A stretch of DNA of 64,000 nucleotides, taken from positions 1-64,000 of the forward strand of contig JYJN01000009.1 in NCBI GenBank assembly GCA_003263845.1, in the 5' to 3' direction. The stretch's first letter is position 1. Every line of letters begins with the position of its first letter. Shown piece by piece: positions 9,623-18,879 of this stretch. This DNA is from Vibrio aestivus (lineage in GTDB: Bacteria > Pseudomonadota > Gammaproteobacteria > Enterobacterales > Vibrionaceae). The translations under genes were made by a program, and so were the position numbers. Under the pieces are notes generated by a model. That model saw only the letters and a program-made list of their open reading frames with translations. It was not told where the DNA came from and did not search any database.

Positions 9623-11989
9623 ATGAAGCTCAATAGTCGAATACTCTTTCTTATCGCCCCTGTTATCCTTTTCAGTGCTGCAGTATCCACCTATACCATA
9701 TTCTCAAGTCAAAAAGAGATTCTTCTCAAGCGAGAGGACAGCTATTTGCAACTGAGCATGGAAAAGCTGGCCGGGCACTTTAGACAGTCGCTTTCTATCT
9801 TAAACAGTTACTCTTTCACTCTTATCAAGAGTGACGCCATTCGCCTATATGCTGATCAGCAAGTCAATCAATTTCAAGAGCTAAGACTGACTGATCATCT
9901 GAAGAAAACCATTTCAAATCTTCAAACTCCTGAGCGCGACTTTACCAGTATCAGCGTGCTCGATGGCAACCAGAACAACAAATACTACGCCGATAGCACC
10001 AACGATCCTCTAAACAACTTCGATCCCACCTTGCAAGAATACGCCATGTGGGTTTTCGAAGAGACGGGTAAATACTCTCACACCGGATACACTCAGAATG
10101 CGCAAGGGCAAGGTGTATTAATCCGTTACGATGTACTTGATACCGTTACGCTAACCAACCCAGTCCTGTTTGATCCACAACACAGCTTCTTTGTGGTGGT
10201 CTCTGTTGAACTTACGCAGTTCAACGCATTACGGAAAATCATCGAGTTCGACAACAAGAGTTCGATATTTTTTACTGAAGACACAGATAGCCTAGAACCT
10301 AGACCGTCCAACCTAACTCAAACGGTTAAGTTAAAAGAGAATTTCTTCGCAACCCTCGATCCTGCTTATTTCTTAATTGAAGCGAAGATCGACGAGATCC
10401 ACAAACAACTTAGCCTATCGTTCATCTGCTCCTCACTACTTACTGTGTTGATTCTGATGGCGCTGCTGAGAAAGCACGTCACACAGCCAATCACTCGTTT
10501 GGATGAACAGCTCCAACAAGTGGAGAATTTGGAGCGTAAGAACATCGATATTCTCAAAACCAATGATGAGATTGGTCGACTCTCTTGCCGCTTCCATGAC
10601 ATGTACAAAGAGCTCGACTCGACCTACCAAAAAACCAAAGCTTTGGCGGAAAATGATCATCTAACTCAGCTGTCGAATCGATACCATTTTCAGCAACGTA
10701 TCCAACGTGCTTTGGCTAATACACTGACTCATAAACAAGTATGGATTTTGTATCTCGACCTCGACAACTTTAAGTACGTTAATGACAAATACGGACATCA
10801 AATTGGTGATGGCTTATTGATCGATTTTGCTCAACATATTCGCAAACTCGGAAAACAGTTCGAAGCCAACTACGGCATTCGCTGTATTGCATCGCGCCTG
10901 TCTGGCGATGAATTTGCTGTATTTCTATCTTCAAAACAGGACCAAGAGCAAACCTACATCATTGATGAGTACGCCAAGCAGTTGCTTTTGCCGTTGCAAA
11001 GTAACCTCAATTCTCCAATGAGCAACTACCCAATTACTGCTAGTGTGGGAATCGCCACTTACCCTCAAGATGGTAATGATATCGCCTCATTGCTATCAAG
11101 TGCTGATACTGCGATGTATCAAGCAAAGAAAGCAGGTAAAAACCAAGTAGCTTACTACTCTCGAGATCTAGATAAAGTGGTTAAGCGTCGAACTCAAATT
11201 GAGCGTGCGCTGCGCAGTTGTAACTTCGATAAAGAGTTCTACCTAGTGTACCAATCGTACTTCGACAGTGCCGGTAAACAGGTTGTCGGGTGTGAGGCTT
11301 TACTTCGCTGGAGCTCAAAGAAACTTGGCGATGTTTCCCCGCAAGAGTTTATCCCTATTGCGGAACAAACTGGTCTATTTGGGCAAATCGATCGTTGGGT
11401 AATCAATCGTGCTTTCTCTGAGTTTGCGACTATTCAAGCCCAGTTTGATTCTGAAGTTCAACTGTCTATCAACCTATCTTCAGCGGAACTTGATTCCACG
11501 CAGCTTGCACAATATATCGCGCAGAAGTCGACCGAGTATGATGTACCACCGACACTCGTGGATTTCGAAATAACTGAGACTTTTGCCACCGACTCGCAAG
11601 GCTTCCCTCTGCTACACAAACTCTCTTCAATGGGCTTCAAGCTGGCGATTGATGACTTTGGTTCTGGCTACACATCGATCACTCATCTCGTAAAATATCC
11701 GGTGCAAAAAATTAAGTTGGATAGAACTTTCCTCGAAGCATTAATGAAAACCGACAATAAGAAAGTGGCGAAACCATTAGTAGAGCTGTGCCACTCTCAA
11801 TCTATGTTAGTTACTGCAGAAGGGATTGAAACCAAAGAGATGCACAAATGGCTGCAAGATTATAAGTGTGATTTGATGCAAGGCTATTTCTTCAGTAAGC
11901 CTTTACCTGCATACTTATTGCATAAAAGTCCCGTCATAGAGAAAGGAGCCGAACTTGAGCAACAAGAGAGTGATCATAGCCTCGCTTAA
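9623..11989 (+). CDS. mbaA: MbaA-like membrane GGDEF/EAL c-di-GMP enzyme
   Basis: A 788-residue inner-membrane protein: TM1 at about 7-27, a periplasmic sensor of about 235 residues, TM2 at about 262-284, HAMP, then GGDEF and EAL domains. The GGDEF signature is SGDEF (about residue 426) with no upstream RxxD inhibitory site. The EAL domain keeps EALLRW, FEITET, DDFGSG, KIKLDR, TAEGIE and MQGYFFSKP, so phosphodiesterase activity is likely. Its place between pheA and yjjX is that of V. cholerae mbaA, whose product regulates biofilm in response to polyamines through NspS. The assignment to mbaA rests on synteny and domain layout, and no nspS gene accompanies it. Confidence 0.78.
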   Translation: MKLNSRILFLIAPVILFSAAVSTYTIFSSQKEILLKREDSYLQLSMEKLAGHFRQSLSILNSYSFTLIKSDAIRLYADQQVNQFQELRLTDHLKKTISNLQTPERDFTSISVLDGNQNNKYYADSTNDPLNNFDPTLQEYAMWVFEETGKYSHTGYTQNAQGQGVLIRYDVLDTVTLTNPVLFDPQHSFFVVVSVELTQFNALRKIIEFDNKSSIFFTEDTDSLEPRPSNLTQTVKLKENFFATLDPAYFLIEAKIDEIHKQLSLSFICSSLLTVLILMALLRKHVTQPITRLDEQLQQVENLERKNIDILKTNDEIGRLSCRFHDMYKELDSTYQKTKALAENDHLTQLSNRYHFQQRIQRALANTLTHKQVWILYLDLDNFKYVNDKYGHQIGDGLLIDFAQHIRKLGKQFEANYGIRCIASRLSGDEFAVFLSSKQDQEQTYIIDEYAKQLLLPLQSNLNSPMSNYPITASVGIATYPQDGNDIASLLSSADTAMYQAKKAGKNQVAYYSRDLDKVVKRRTQIERALRSCNFDKEFYLVYQSYFDSAGKQVVGCEALLRWSSKKLGDVSPQEFIPIAEQTGLFGQIDRWVINRAFSEFATIQAQFDSEVQLSINLSSAELDSTQLAQYIAQKSTEYDVPPTLVDFEITETFATDSQGFPLLHKLSSMGFKLAIDDFGSGYTSITHLVKYPVQKIKLDRTFLEALMKTDNKKVAKPLVELCHSQSMLVTAEGIETKEMHKWLQDYKCDLMQGYFFSKPLPAYLLHKSPVIEKGAELEQQESDHSLA

Positions 11990-12488
11990 TCCCGCTAAAA
12001 TTAATGCCGTAAAAAGTGCCTTTCAATCGGTTTTCCCAGAGCAAATATTCAGCTTCGAAGGTGTGAGTGTGCCTAGTGGTGTTGCTGACCAGCCAATGAC
12101 CAACGATGAAACTTACCAAGGCGCACTCAATCGAGTTCGAAATGCGAAACTAAATGAGCCTACTGCAGATTACTATGTCGGCTTGGAAGCTGGGATAGAA
12201 GAGAACGTCACCTTTGCTTGGATGGTCATTGAATCCGGGACTCATCGAGGGCAATCACGCTCTGCCAGTCTAATGTTACCGCCGCAAGTAATTGATAAGT
12301 TGGCCCATGCGAATGAGCTAGGTGATGTCATGGATGAGGTGTTTGGTACGGACAATATCAAACAGAAAGGTGGGGCAATCAGCTTGCTTACTCAGAATCA
12401 GCTCACGCGCAGTAGCGTGTATCACCAAGCTCTCATTCTTGCACTGATACCGTTTAGCAACCCAGAGCACTTCCCTGCAAACCTATAA
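11955..12488 (+). CDS. yjjX: YjjX-family inosine/xanthosine triphosphatase
   Basis: House-cleaning NTPase that hydrolyses ITP and XTP formed by deamination. Motifs SLNPAKINAV, DNDETYQGA-like MTNDETYQGALNR and YVGLEAGIE mark the Ham1/YjjX fold. I chose the TTG at 11955, which sits 6 bases after AAGGAG and overlaps the upstream gene by 35 bases, suggesting translational coupling. At 177 residues it has full length. Confidence 0.92.
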   Translation: MSNKRVIIASLNPAKINAVKSAFQSVFPEQIFSFEGVSVPSGVADQPMTNDETYQGALNRVRNAKLNEPTADYYVGLEAGIEENVTFAWMVIESGTHRGQSRSASLMLPPQVIDKLAHANELGDVMDEVFGTDNIKQKGGAISLLTQNQLTRSSVYHQALILALIPFSNPEHFPANL

Positions 12489-12517
12489 AAACTTTGGTTG
12501 ATTAAGTCATCCAAAGC

Positions 12518-12812
12518 CTAGGGCGTGTTGATCTTTCGAGCTGATTTTTGCAGCACTTTGTGGGCTTATTTATTAACGAATAGATATAAGGCAGAGGCTT
12601 TGATGTGTAGCTAGCTACATGAGAAGCCGATAACGCAGTAGAAATGAACCACAAAGGCTGCCCGAAGGGTTCGAGCTGGGCGCCCCGCAAAAATCGTTTC
12701 ATGCTTTGTTGAAGACCATTTGCTTAGAATGACTAGGCTACATAGTCTTCGCCGCGCCTAAAACGATTTTATCTCGAACAAAATTTAACCACGAAAGCTC
12801 AACACGCCCTAG
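12518..12812. mobile_element. MITE-like 295-bp inverted-repeat element
   Basis: The ends are inverted copies of CTAGGGCGTGTTGA followed by CTTTCG, about 20 bases with one mismatch (12518 onward and ending 12812). The outermost bases allow a TA target duplication. Inside are the palindrome TGTAGCTAGCTACA (12606-12619) and a second inverted pair AAAATCGTTT/AAACGATTTT (12690-12699 and 12761-12770). No transposase is encoded. It lies between convergent yjjX and trpR, a neutral insertion site. Confidence 0.75.
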
Positions 12813-12871
12813 TGTTCCTGACTAAAAACGCTTCCCTCTAAGTTACTGCATAAACCTGTGGGTAGCGTTTT

Positions 12872-13168
12872 TCATTTCTTGAGTATTAAGGTTTCTATCG
12901 CCTGCTTTTCACAGTCAGACTTTGCTTTTAATTCATTCGACCCACGCGTGATGGTTGCCACGCCAACACCGAGCATTTGACTCACTTGTCGCTGGGACAA
13001 GTCCCCTTTCAACAACTCGCACATAATGTTAACGCGGGCAACTAACGACTCTCTCTCATCAGGAGTTAGAAGTGTCGTCAACAGTAGTTCATGTTGCTCG
13101 CAGTCTGAGGCTTGTTTTATAAGGTCGACTAACTCTTGCCAGTCTGAATACTCGGGTTCTAACGACAT
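12872..13168 (-). CDS. trpR: Trp operon repressor TrpR
   Basis: Tryptophan-dependent DNA-binding repressor. The helix-turn-helix SQRQVSQMLGVGVATITRGSNELK is characteristic, and LLTPDERESLVARVNIM forms the Trp pocket helices. I prefer ATG 13168 (98 residues); a TTG at 13180 adds four residues. Neither has a strong ribosome site. It follows slt by under 60 bases, the slt-trpR pairing known from E. coli. Confidence 0.93.
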   Translation of the reverse strand: MSLEPEYSDWQELVDLIKQASDCEQHELLLTTLLTPDERESLVARVNIMCELLKGDLSQRQVSQMLGVGVATITRGSNELKAKSDCEKQAIETLILKK

Positions 13169-13225
13169 ATTTGGACTCAATAATGAAGCAAGACACCATT
13201 GTATGGATTTCTGTTTTTAATGACA

Positions 13226-15180
13226 TCAATAATTTGTAATCAGCTCACTCGGTGACAAGAAGGCACCACTTTGCCCCAACAGGTCGCGATAGTAAGTCTC
13301 AAACATCAATACATTTTGAACGTAGCCACGAGTCTCTTTAAATGGAATGGCTTCGATAAATGCATAGGCATCCAACTTGCCATCCGTTCGTTCACGCCAC
13401 TGTTTAACTCGGTGTGGGCCAGCATTGTACGCCGCTAGAGCAAAAATTCGGTTTTCTTCATATTGCTCAAGTAGGCTATTGAGGTAATGGCTACCAATTT
13501 CGATATTTTTCCCCACTTCATATAGCTCATGAGCGCCGTCATACTCGATTTGAAACTTGTTCGCCGTGTATCTGCCGTTTTCGGCATGATCTGCATGATA
13601 CCTCTCGCGCCAACTGGCGAGCGCGCCTCGGTATCCAAACCACTCTCTTGGCGGGCTAAAGACATCAAGGTAATAGGGTCAATATCATGTTTTTCTCCAT
13701 ACAAGCTAAACAGATTCTTATGCGCAATTGGGAAACGAAGTTGGGTGTTATCCCAAACCTTTGCTGAAATGGATGCAGTTACCGCTAAGTGGTGCCAATT
13801 TTGGTCCGAAGCATAGGCAGCTAACATCTCTTTCTTGGTTTTGTCGACCCGACCTAAAAGCCAGCGCCACTCACTCTTGGCCGCGGTGATCTTCTCTAGC
13901 GCAATCAATTCATCAATACGCGCTAACGCATCTTGGTATGGTGAGACAACAGATTTGTCTAAAGTGACAGTGGTGGTTGGGTAATCAATCGACTGCTTCA
14001 TTTCCATAGCAGCAGCCACACTGTAGAAATTACGTTTGCCAATGATAGATTGAAGTCGCTGCTTCCCTTCACTCTCTTGGCCGACTCCGATTTGAGCGCG
14101 AGCACTCCAGTACGTCCAACGTAAGCTCTCTTGCTTGCTCTCAGGTAACAACGCAATCCAACTTTTCAGCCCTTGCCAGTCCGCATGCTGAATCGCCAAT
14201 CGTGACCTTCTTTCCAACAAAGTCACGCTACTTGAAGTCGCTATTTTTTTATCTCGCCAAACGGCAAGTTGCTCGTCGTCAGTATTAATCATTCGAAACG
14301 CAAGGTAATCCGCCAAAGCCTGAGCTGCAGTCTTATCTAAGTGCATGCCTTTGATCACCGCGTCATAGGAGGCCTGCGCTTGTTTAATGTCTTTGCGCGC
14401 AAGCTTCTTCAGCCCAAGTTGAGCCAACGTTTGATTTTCTGGTGTGACATACTGCTTCTTGGCAAACTTTGCCACGTCCTCTGGCTTAGAATATAGAACC
14501 TTAACGTGACTGCCTGTTTGCTTTGCCTCTTTTGTGTCTAGCTGCTTGGCAAGGTAATTAATCATGCGAGAATTTCGTTTCTCATAGGCTAGCAACATAC
14601 GCTCAATCACAAGCTCATCGGTCTTGTATCCGGCTTTATCAAGCTGACTAAATAAGGTGTCGCAAGCATCATCAACACTCTCACCACTTAGCCACAACGA
14701 TTTGGCACCTTGTTTTGCCAGTTCCTTGTCACCTTTTAACCAATGGGCGGTGTAGTAATGACAACGATACTTCTCACCATTTGGTTCTGTTGTTTGAAAC
14801 TCAAGCAATCGAGACCATTGCTTACTTTTGGCTAGTTCATCGAGGTACGGCGCACGAACCCGGTGCGAAAAGGGAAAGGTCTTGTGCTGGTCAATAAACG
14901 CATTGACCTCGCTTGGCTTGGCTTTATTGATGCCAACCAAGAACGCTCGATAATCGACATAAGGCGTGAGGGGATACTGCGCGATTTTTCCGCGCATTGC
15001 TTGATACTCTTTGACCTTACGTTCATCTAACAAGTCTTGCGCCTCATCATAGAGGGCTCTTTGTTGAGATAAGGTAGACGTGCTCGAATGAGCACTGAAT
15101 GTGATAAACGACGTGGCGCCAATAGCCAGTGCACTAGTCAGAAAACGCACCGATTTTGAAAATGAGAAACTAGGCTTCAT
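13226..15180 (-). CDS. slt: Soluble lytic transglycosylase Slt (frameshifted)
   Basis: Periplasmic Slt70-type enzyme that makes 1,6-anhydro-muropeptides, which then feed NagZ, AnmK and MurQ. A signal peptide (ALAIGATSFITFSAHS) and a long alpha-superhelical U/L domain precede the SLT domain, with catalytic Glu in ARQESGLDTEARS and the motifs GARGIMQIMP and AAYNAGPHRVKQW. The frame breaks at 13569-13570, where the coding strand needs one extra T to read KTADYTANKFQIEYDGA. The repaired length is about 650 residues, as expected. Confidence 0.93.
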
Positions 15181-15525
15181 CGACTCTGATCCTTTTGAAA
15201 CGATATGACGCGGTATGGCTTACTTTCACCAATTCTAGGCATAAAAGTAAAGTGAAGAGATGTAAATATTCATTGATTCATACAAACGCGACACTAAGCA
15301 ACTACACACACAATAGCTTTCATCGGGATGACAAGCTAGCCATTGCTTAAATATTTATCCCCCAAACTGCCACAGCTTCATGACGTTATTGTCATCACTT
15401 CTTCAGTCAATGTTCAATTTCTAAAGTAAAGAGCCTATCCACTCTTAAATTTGACGGTAACAAAACGAGTGAGTTTGGTATAAAATATGGGTTTTCTATG
15501 AGTAAAAAATTAGGAACGATCGGCA
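15181..15525. promoter_or_regulatory. slt-ettA divergent intergenic region
   Basis: About 345 bases between divergently transcribed slt and ettA must hold both promoters. A TATAAA at 15479-15484 is a possible -10 for ettA, but its -35 is weak. There is no convincing small ORF, RNA gene or operator that I can name. Confidence 0.4.
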
Positions 15526-17193
15526 ATGGCTGAATACGTATATACCATGTCGCGCGTGAGCAAAATTGTGCCACCAAAGCGACAAATTCTTAAAGACATC
15601 TCTCTTAGCTTCTTCCCTGGCGCCAAAATCGGTGTTTTGGGTCTAAACGGCGCGGGTAAATCTACCCTTCTTCGCATCATGGCAGGCATCGACACCGATA
15701 TCGACGGTGAAGCACGTCCACAACCGGGCCTGAATGTGGGTTACTTACCACAGGAGCCAGTGCTTGATGAATCTAAAACGGTTCGTGAAATCGTTGAAGA
15801 GGCAGTTTCTGATGTAGCTGGTGCAATGAAGCGTCTTGACGAAGTATACGCAGCTTACGCTGAACCTGATGCAGACTTCGACGCTCTTGCAAAAGAGCAA
15901 GGTGAACTTGAAGCGCTGATTCAAGCAAAAGAAGGTCACAACCTAGAGAACGCACTTGAGCGTGCAGCCGATGCACTTCGTCTTCCTGAGTGGGACCAGA
16001 AGATTCAACACCTTTCTGGTGGTGAGCGTCGCCGTGTTGCAATTTGTCGCTTACTTCTTTCTAAACCTGACATGCTACTTCTAGATGAACCAACCAACCA
16101 CTTGGATGCAGAATCAGTGGCATGGCTAGAGCGCTTCCTAGTTGATTACACTGGCACTGTTGTGGCGATTACCCACGACCGTTACTTCCTAGATAACGCT
16201 GCTGGCTGGATCTTAGAACTTGACCGTGGTGAAGGTATTCCATGGGAAGGTAACTACACTTCTTGGCTAGAGCAAAAAGACGCGCGTCTGCAACAAGAAG
16301 CGTCTCAAGAGAAAGCTCGTCAGAAAACCATCGAGAAAGAACTTGAGTGGGTTCGTCAAAACCCGAAAGGTCGTCAGTCTAAGTCGAAAGCTCGTATGGC
16401 TCGCTTTGAAGAACTGCAAAGTGGCGATCGTCAGAAGCGTAACGAAACAAACGAACTGTTCATCCCGCCGGGTGAGCGTCTAGGTGACAAGGTTATCGAG
16501 GTAAATAACCTAACCAAGTCATTTGATGGCCGCGTTCTGATTGATGACCTATCTTTCAACATGCCTAAAGGTGCCATCGTCGGTATCATCGGTGCCAACG
16601 GTGCAGGTAAATCAACGCTATTCAAGATGCTAAGCGGTACTGAGCAACCTGATTCAGGTACGATTGAAATGGGTGAAACGGTTAAACTGGCGTCTGTTGA
16701 CCAGTTCCGTGACGCGATGGATGATACCAAGACGGTTTACCAAGAGATCTCTGAAGGCGCTGATATCATCAAGATCAACAACTTCGAAATCCCAGCACGT
16801 GCTTACTGTTCTCGCTTCAACTTCAAAGGCTCTGACCAACAAAAGATCATTGGCGAGCTTTCTGGTGGTGAGCGTAACCGTGTTCACCTTGCGAAACTGC
16901 TTAAAGCAGGTGGTAACGTACTACTACTCGATGAGCCTACCAACGACCTTGACGTTGAAACGCTACGTGCTCTAGAAGAAGCGCTATTGGAATTCCCAGG
17001 CTGTGCAATGGTTATCTCGCACGACCGTTGGTTCCTAGACCGTATCGCAACGCACATCATTGACTACCGCGATGAAGGCCAAGTGAACTTCTATGAAGGT
17101 AACTACAATGAGTACATGGAGTGGTTGAAGAAAGAGATCGGCGCTGAGGCTGCAGAACCACACCGTATCAAGTACAAACGCGTATCTAAATAA
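15526..17193 (+). CDS. ettA: EttA energy-dependent translational throttle (ABC-F ATPase)
   Basis: ABC-F protein that binds the ribosomal E site and gates the first elongation step according to ATP/ADP. It has two ABC cassettes with Walker A GLNGAGKST and GANGAGKST, signatures LSGGERRRVAIC and LSGGERNRVHLAK, and the ABC-F linker between them (ERQ-type region rich in KARMARFEELQ). There are no membrane segments. The length of 555 residues and the start MAEYVYTMSRVSK are those of EttA. Confidence 0.96.
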   Translation: MAEYVYTMSRVSKIVPPKRQILKDISLSFFPGAKIGVLGLNGAGKSTLLRIMAGIDTDIDGEARPQPGLNVGYLPQEPVLDESKTVREIVEEAVSDVAGAMKRLDEVYAAYAEPDADFDALAKEQGELEALIQAKEGHNLENALERAADALRLPEWDQKIQHLSGGERRRVAICRLLLSKPDMLLLDEPTNHLDAESVAWLERFLVDYTGTVVAITHDRYFLDNAAGWILELDRGEGIPWEGNYTSWLEQKDARLQQEASQEKARQKTIEKELEWVRQNPKGRQSKSKARMARFEELQSGDRQKRNETNELFIPPGERLGDKVIEVNNLTKSFDGRVLIDDLSFNMPKGAIVGIIGANGAGKSTLFKMLSGTEQPDSGTIEMGETVKLASVDQFRDAMDDTKTVYQEISEGADIIKINNFEIPARAYCSRFNFKGSDQQKIIGELSGGERNRVHLAKLLKAGGNVLLLDEPTNDLDVETLRALEEALLEFPGCAMVISHDRWFLDRIATHIIDYRDEGQVNFYEGNYNEYMEWLKKEIGAEAAEPHRIKYKRVSK

Positions 17194-17238
17194 ATAGAGC
17201 AAAGAAAAAGCACTGTAAATCAGCTTGAATTTTGTACT

Positions 17239-17266
17239 AAGGCCGCTATTATTAGCGGCCTTTATT
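17239..17266 (+). terminator. ettA terminator
   Basis: GGCCGCT/AGCGGCC stem (17241-17260) followed by TTTATT, about 45 bases past the ettA stop. Confidence 0.85.
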
Positions 17267-17411
17267 GTTTACGGTTAATGTTAACGCTCGCAGATAGATG
17301 CCCTCGAAGGTTATTTTGCAAGCGACTCTGCATTTTAAGCCCTGTGGGTACTCGCTTTGTGCGTATTTGCTAAGCTTGTAGTGAGTGACATTAAACAATA
17401 GAGAGATGGTT

Positions 17412-17786
17412 ATGGCTGAAAGACGACGGTTTTCACGCATCATATATCAAGTGCCTGCGACAATTACGCAAGGACAACTTGCCGTGTCAGCCAGTATTCA
17501 AGACTTGTCTCTGCAAGGACTCTTGCTCAAAGCTCAAGGAGCCGATACGCAGTTAAGTCTTGAAAGGACGGCCATCATACAGTTTTCGCTTCCTGACAGT
17601 GACGTCAACATTGAACTTGCCGCTAATCTGATTAGTGTTGAAGAGGGTGTGATTCGAGCTCAAATCGACCACATTGATATTGAAAGTATTGGACACTTAA
17701 AGCGCTTGGTTGAATTAAATGTTGGGGACGACAGTTTGCTACACCGCGAACTCGAACACCTCTCTGATTTGGGTAAACATACCTAG
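17412..17786 (+). CDS. plzA: Single-domain PilZ c-di-GMP receptor (PlzA-like)
   Basis: A cytoplasmic protein of about 124 residues consisting of one PilZ domain. Both c-di-GMP binding motifs are present: RxxxR as RRFSR near the N-terminus and DxSxxG as DLSLQG. Position near ettA and tyrA corresponds to V. cholerae PlzA (VC0697, from memory). I chose ATG 17412 because GAGAG lies at a workable distance; ATG 17406 is an alternative. It ends 7 bases before the M23 peptidase gene, so the two are probably co-transcribed. Confidence 0.85.
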   Translation: MAERRRFSRIIYQVPATITQGQLAVSASIQDLSLQGLLLKAQGADTQLSLERTAIIQFSLPDSDVNIELAANLISVEEGVIRAQIDHIDIESIGHLKRLVELNVGDDSLLHRELEHLSDLGKHT

Positions 17787-17793
17787 CTAGACT

Positions 17794-18807
17794 ATGTCAC
17801 ACAAAATTTCTTTATCGATCCCTACCTCTGGTGGGGATCGTGTTTTTTACGTGAGTAAAAAGGTTATTCTACTCTCGGCTATCAGTTTGCTCATCGCCGC
17901 TATCGGCCTTGGCAATTGGTTTGTGCAGAACCATCAAAATCAAGAACAGCAAGAACTAAAGCTGCATCAGCTAATGAACAAGCTCTATGTTGCTGAGCAA
18001 CAAAGCACTGAGTTTGAAGTTCGCTACAATGAGCAGCTCGACCAATCTCATACCTTGTCTCAAGAGTTAGAAGATAAACGTGCTCAGCTGGCCATTCTTG
18101 GGCAGCGTATCTACGATGTGGAGTCCGTATTAGGAATCACTGACAATGAGCTTCAAATCCATGAAGATCTAACACAACGCATCGATGTCGCCGCAGTTGA
18201 CTCAGCGGTTCGCGCCACTCTGTTTCGTTTAATTCCAAACAGCGCACCGATGTCGTACGAACGAGTCTCCTCTTCGTTTGGCCGCCGTGTGCACCCTGTA
18301 TCGGGTAAAAGTCATACTCATACAGGCATTGACCTTACCTGCCCTGTTGGCGAAAAGATTTATGCGCCAGCAGATGGTGTGGTCGAAACCGTTCGCCCAA
18401 GCGATAAAGGCTTTGGCAACTTCCTCACTATTCGCCATGCCTTCGGCTTTATGAGCAGCTACGCTCACCTGCATCAGTTCAAAGCCCGCAGTGGTCAGTT
18501 TGTTAACAAAGGGGATCTGATAGCAACCTGTGGTAATTCTGGCATCTCAACCGGCCCTCACCTTCATTACGAAATCAGGTTTTTAGGTCGCACACTCAAT
18601 CCACAATATTCGATAGATTGGACACCAGATAATTTTGATTACCTGTTCGAAAAAGAAAAGCGAGTGAACTGGGCACCACTAGTGCAGATGGTCAATGATT
18701 TAGTGCGCTTGCAAGTTAATCTAACTCACAATCCATATACCGATAACACAGTAGATACGGTCAACAAAGATTCAGTGCCTCTTGAGAGCACGCAGATGAC
18801 TAACTAG
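17794..18807 (+). CDS. Membrane-anchored M23 family (LytM) endopeptidase
   Basis: A 337-residue protein with a cytoplasmic tail of about 27 residues, one membrane segment (VILLSAISLLIAAIGLGNWF), a coiled coil (about 50-115) and a periplasmic M23 domain. The zinc motifs are HTGID and HLH (GPHLHYEIR), both intact, so it is probably an active D,D-endopeptidase or glycyl-glycine-type hydrolase of peptidoglycan rather than a degenerate LytM activator. It follows the PilZ gene by 7 bases and has its own terminator. I cannot assign it to a named V. cholerae Shy protein. Confidence 0.87.
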   Translation: MSHKISLSIPTSGGDRVFYVSKKVILLSAISLLIAAIGLGNWFVQNHQNQEQQELKLHQLMNKLYVAEQQSTEFEVRYNEQLDQSHTLSQELEDKRAQLAILGQRIYDVESVLGITDNELQIHEDLTQRIDVAAVDSAVRATLFRLIPNSAPMSYERVSSSFGRRVHPVSGKSHTHTGIDLTCPVGEKIYAPADGVVETVRPSDKGFGNFLTIRHAFGFMSSYAHLHQFKARSGQFVNKGDLIATCGNSGISTGPHLHYEIRFLGRTLNPQYSIDWTPDNFDYLFEKEKRVNWAPLVQMVNDLVRLQVNLTHNPYTDNTVDTVNKDSVPLESTQMTN

Positions 18808-18814
18808 AGAAAAT

Positions 18815-18845
18815 AAAAAGCGGCAGTGAAAACTGCCGCTTTTTG
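18815..18845 (+). terminator. M23 peptidase terminator
   Basis: AAAGCGGCAG/CTGCCGCTTT hairpin (about 18817-18843) with T run. It also carries A residues on its left side, so it may act for tyrA from the other strand. Confidence 0.88.
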
Positions 18846-18879
18846 CATTCAATCGGTTTTATTTAAACATCAATTTCAT

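Noticed and set aside
12518-12812. Short ORF inside the MITE on the minus strand
   Set aside because: It spans the inverted-repeat element, has no homology I recognise and no ribosome site.
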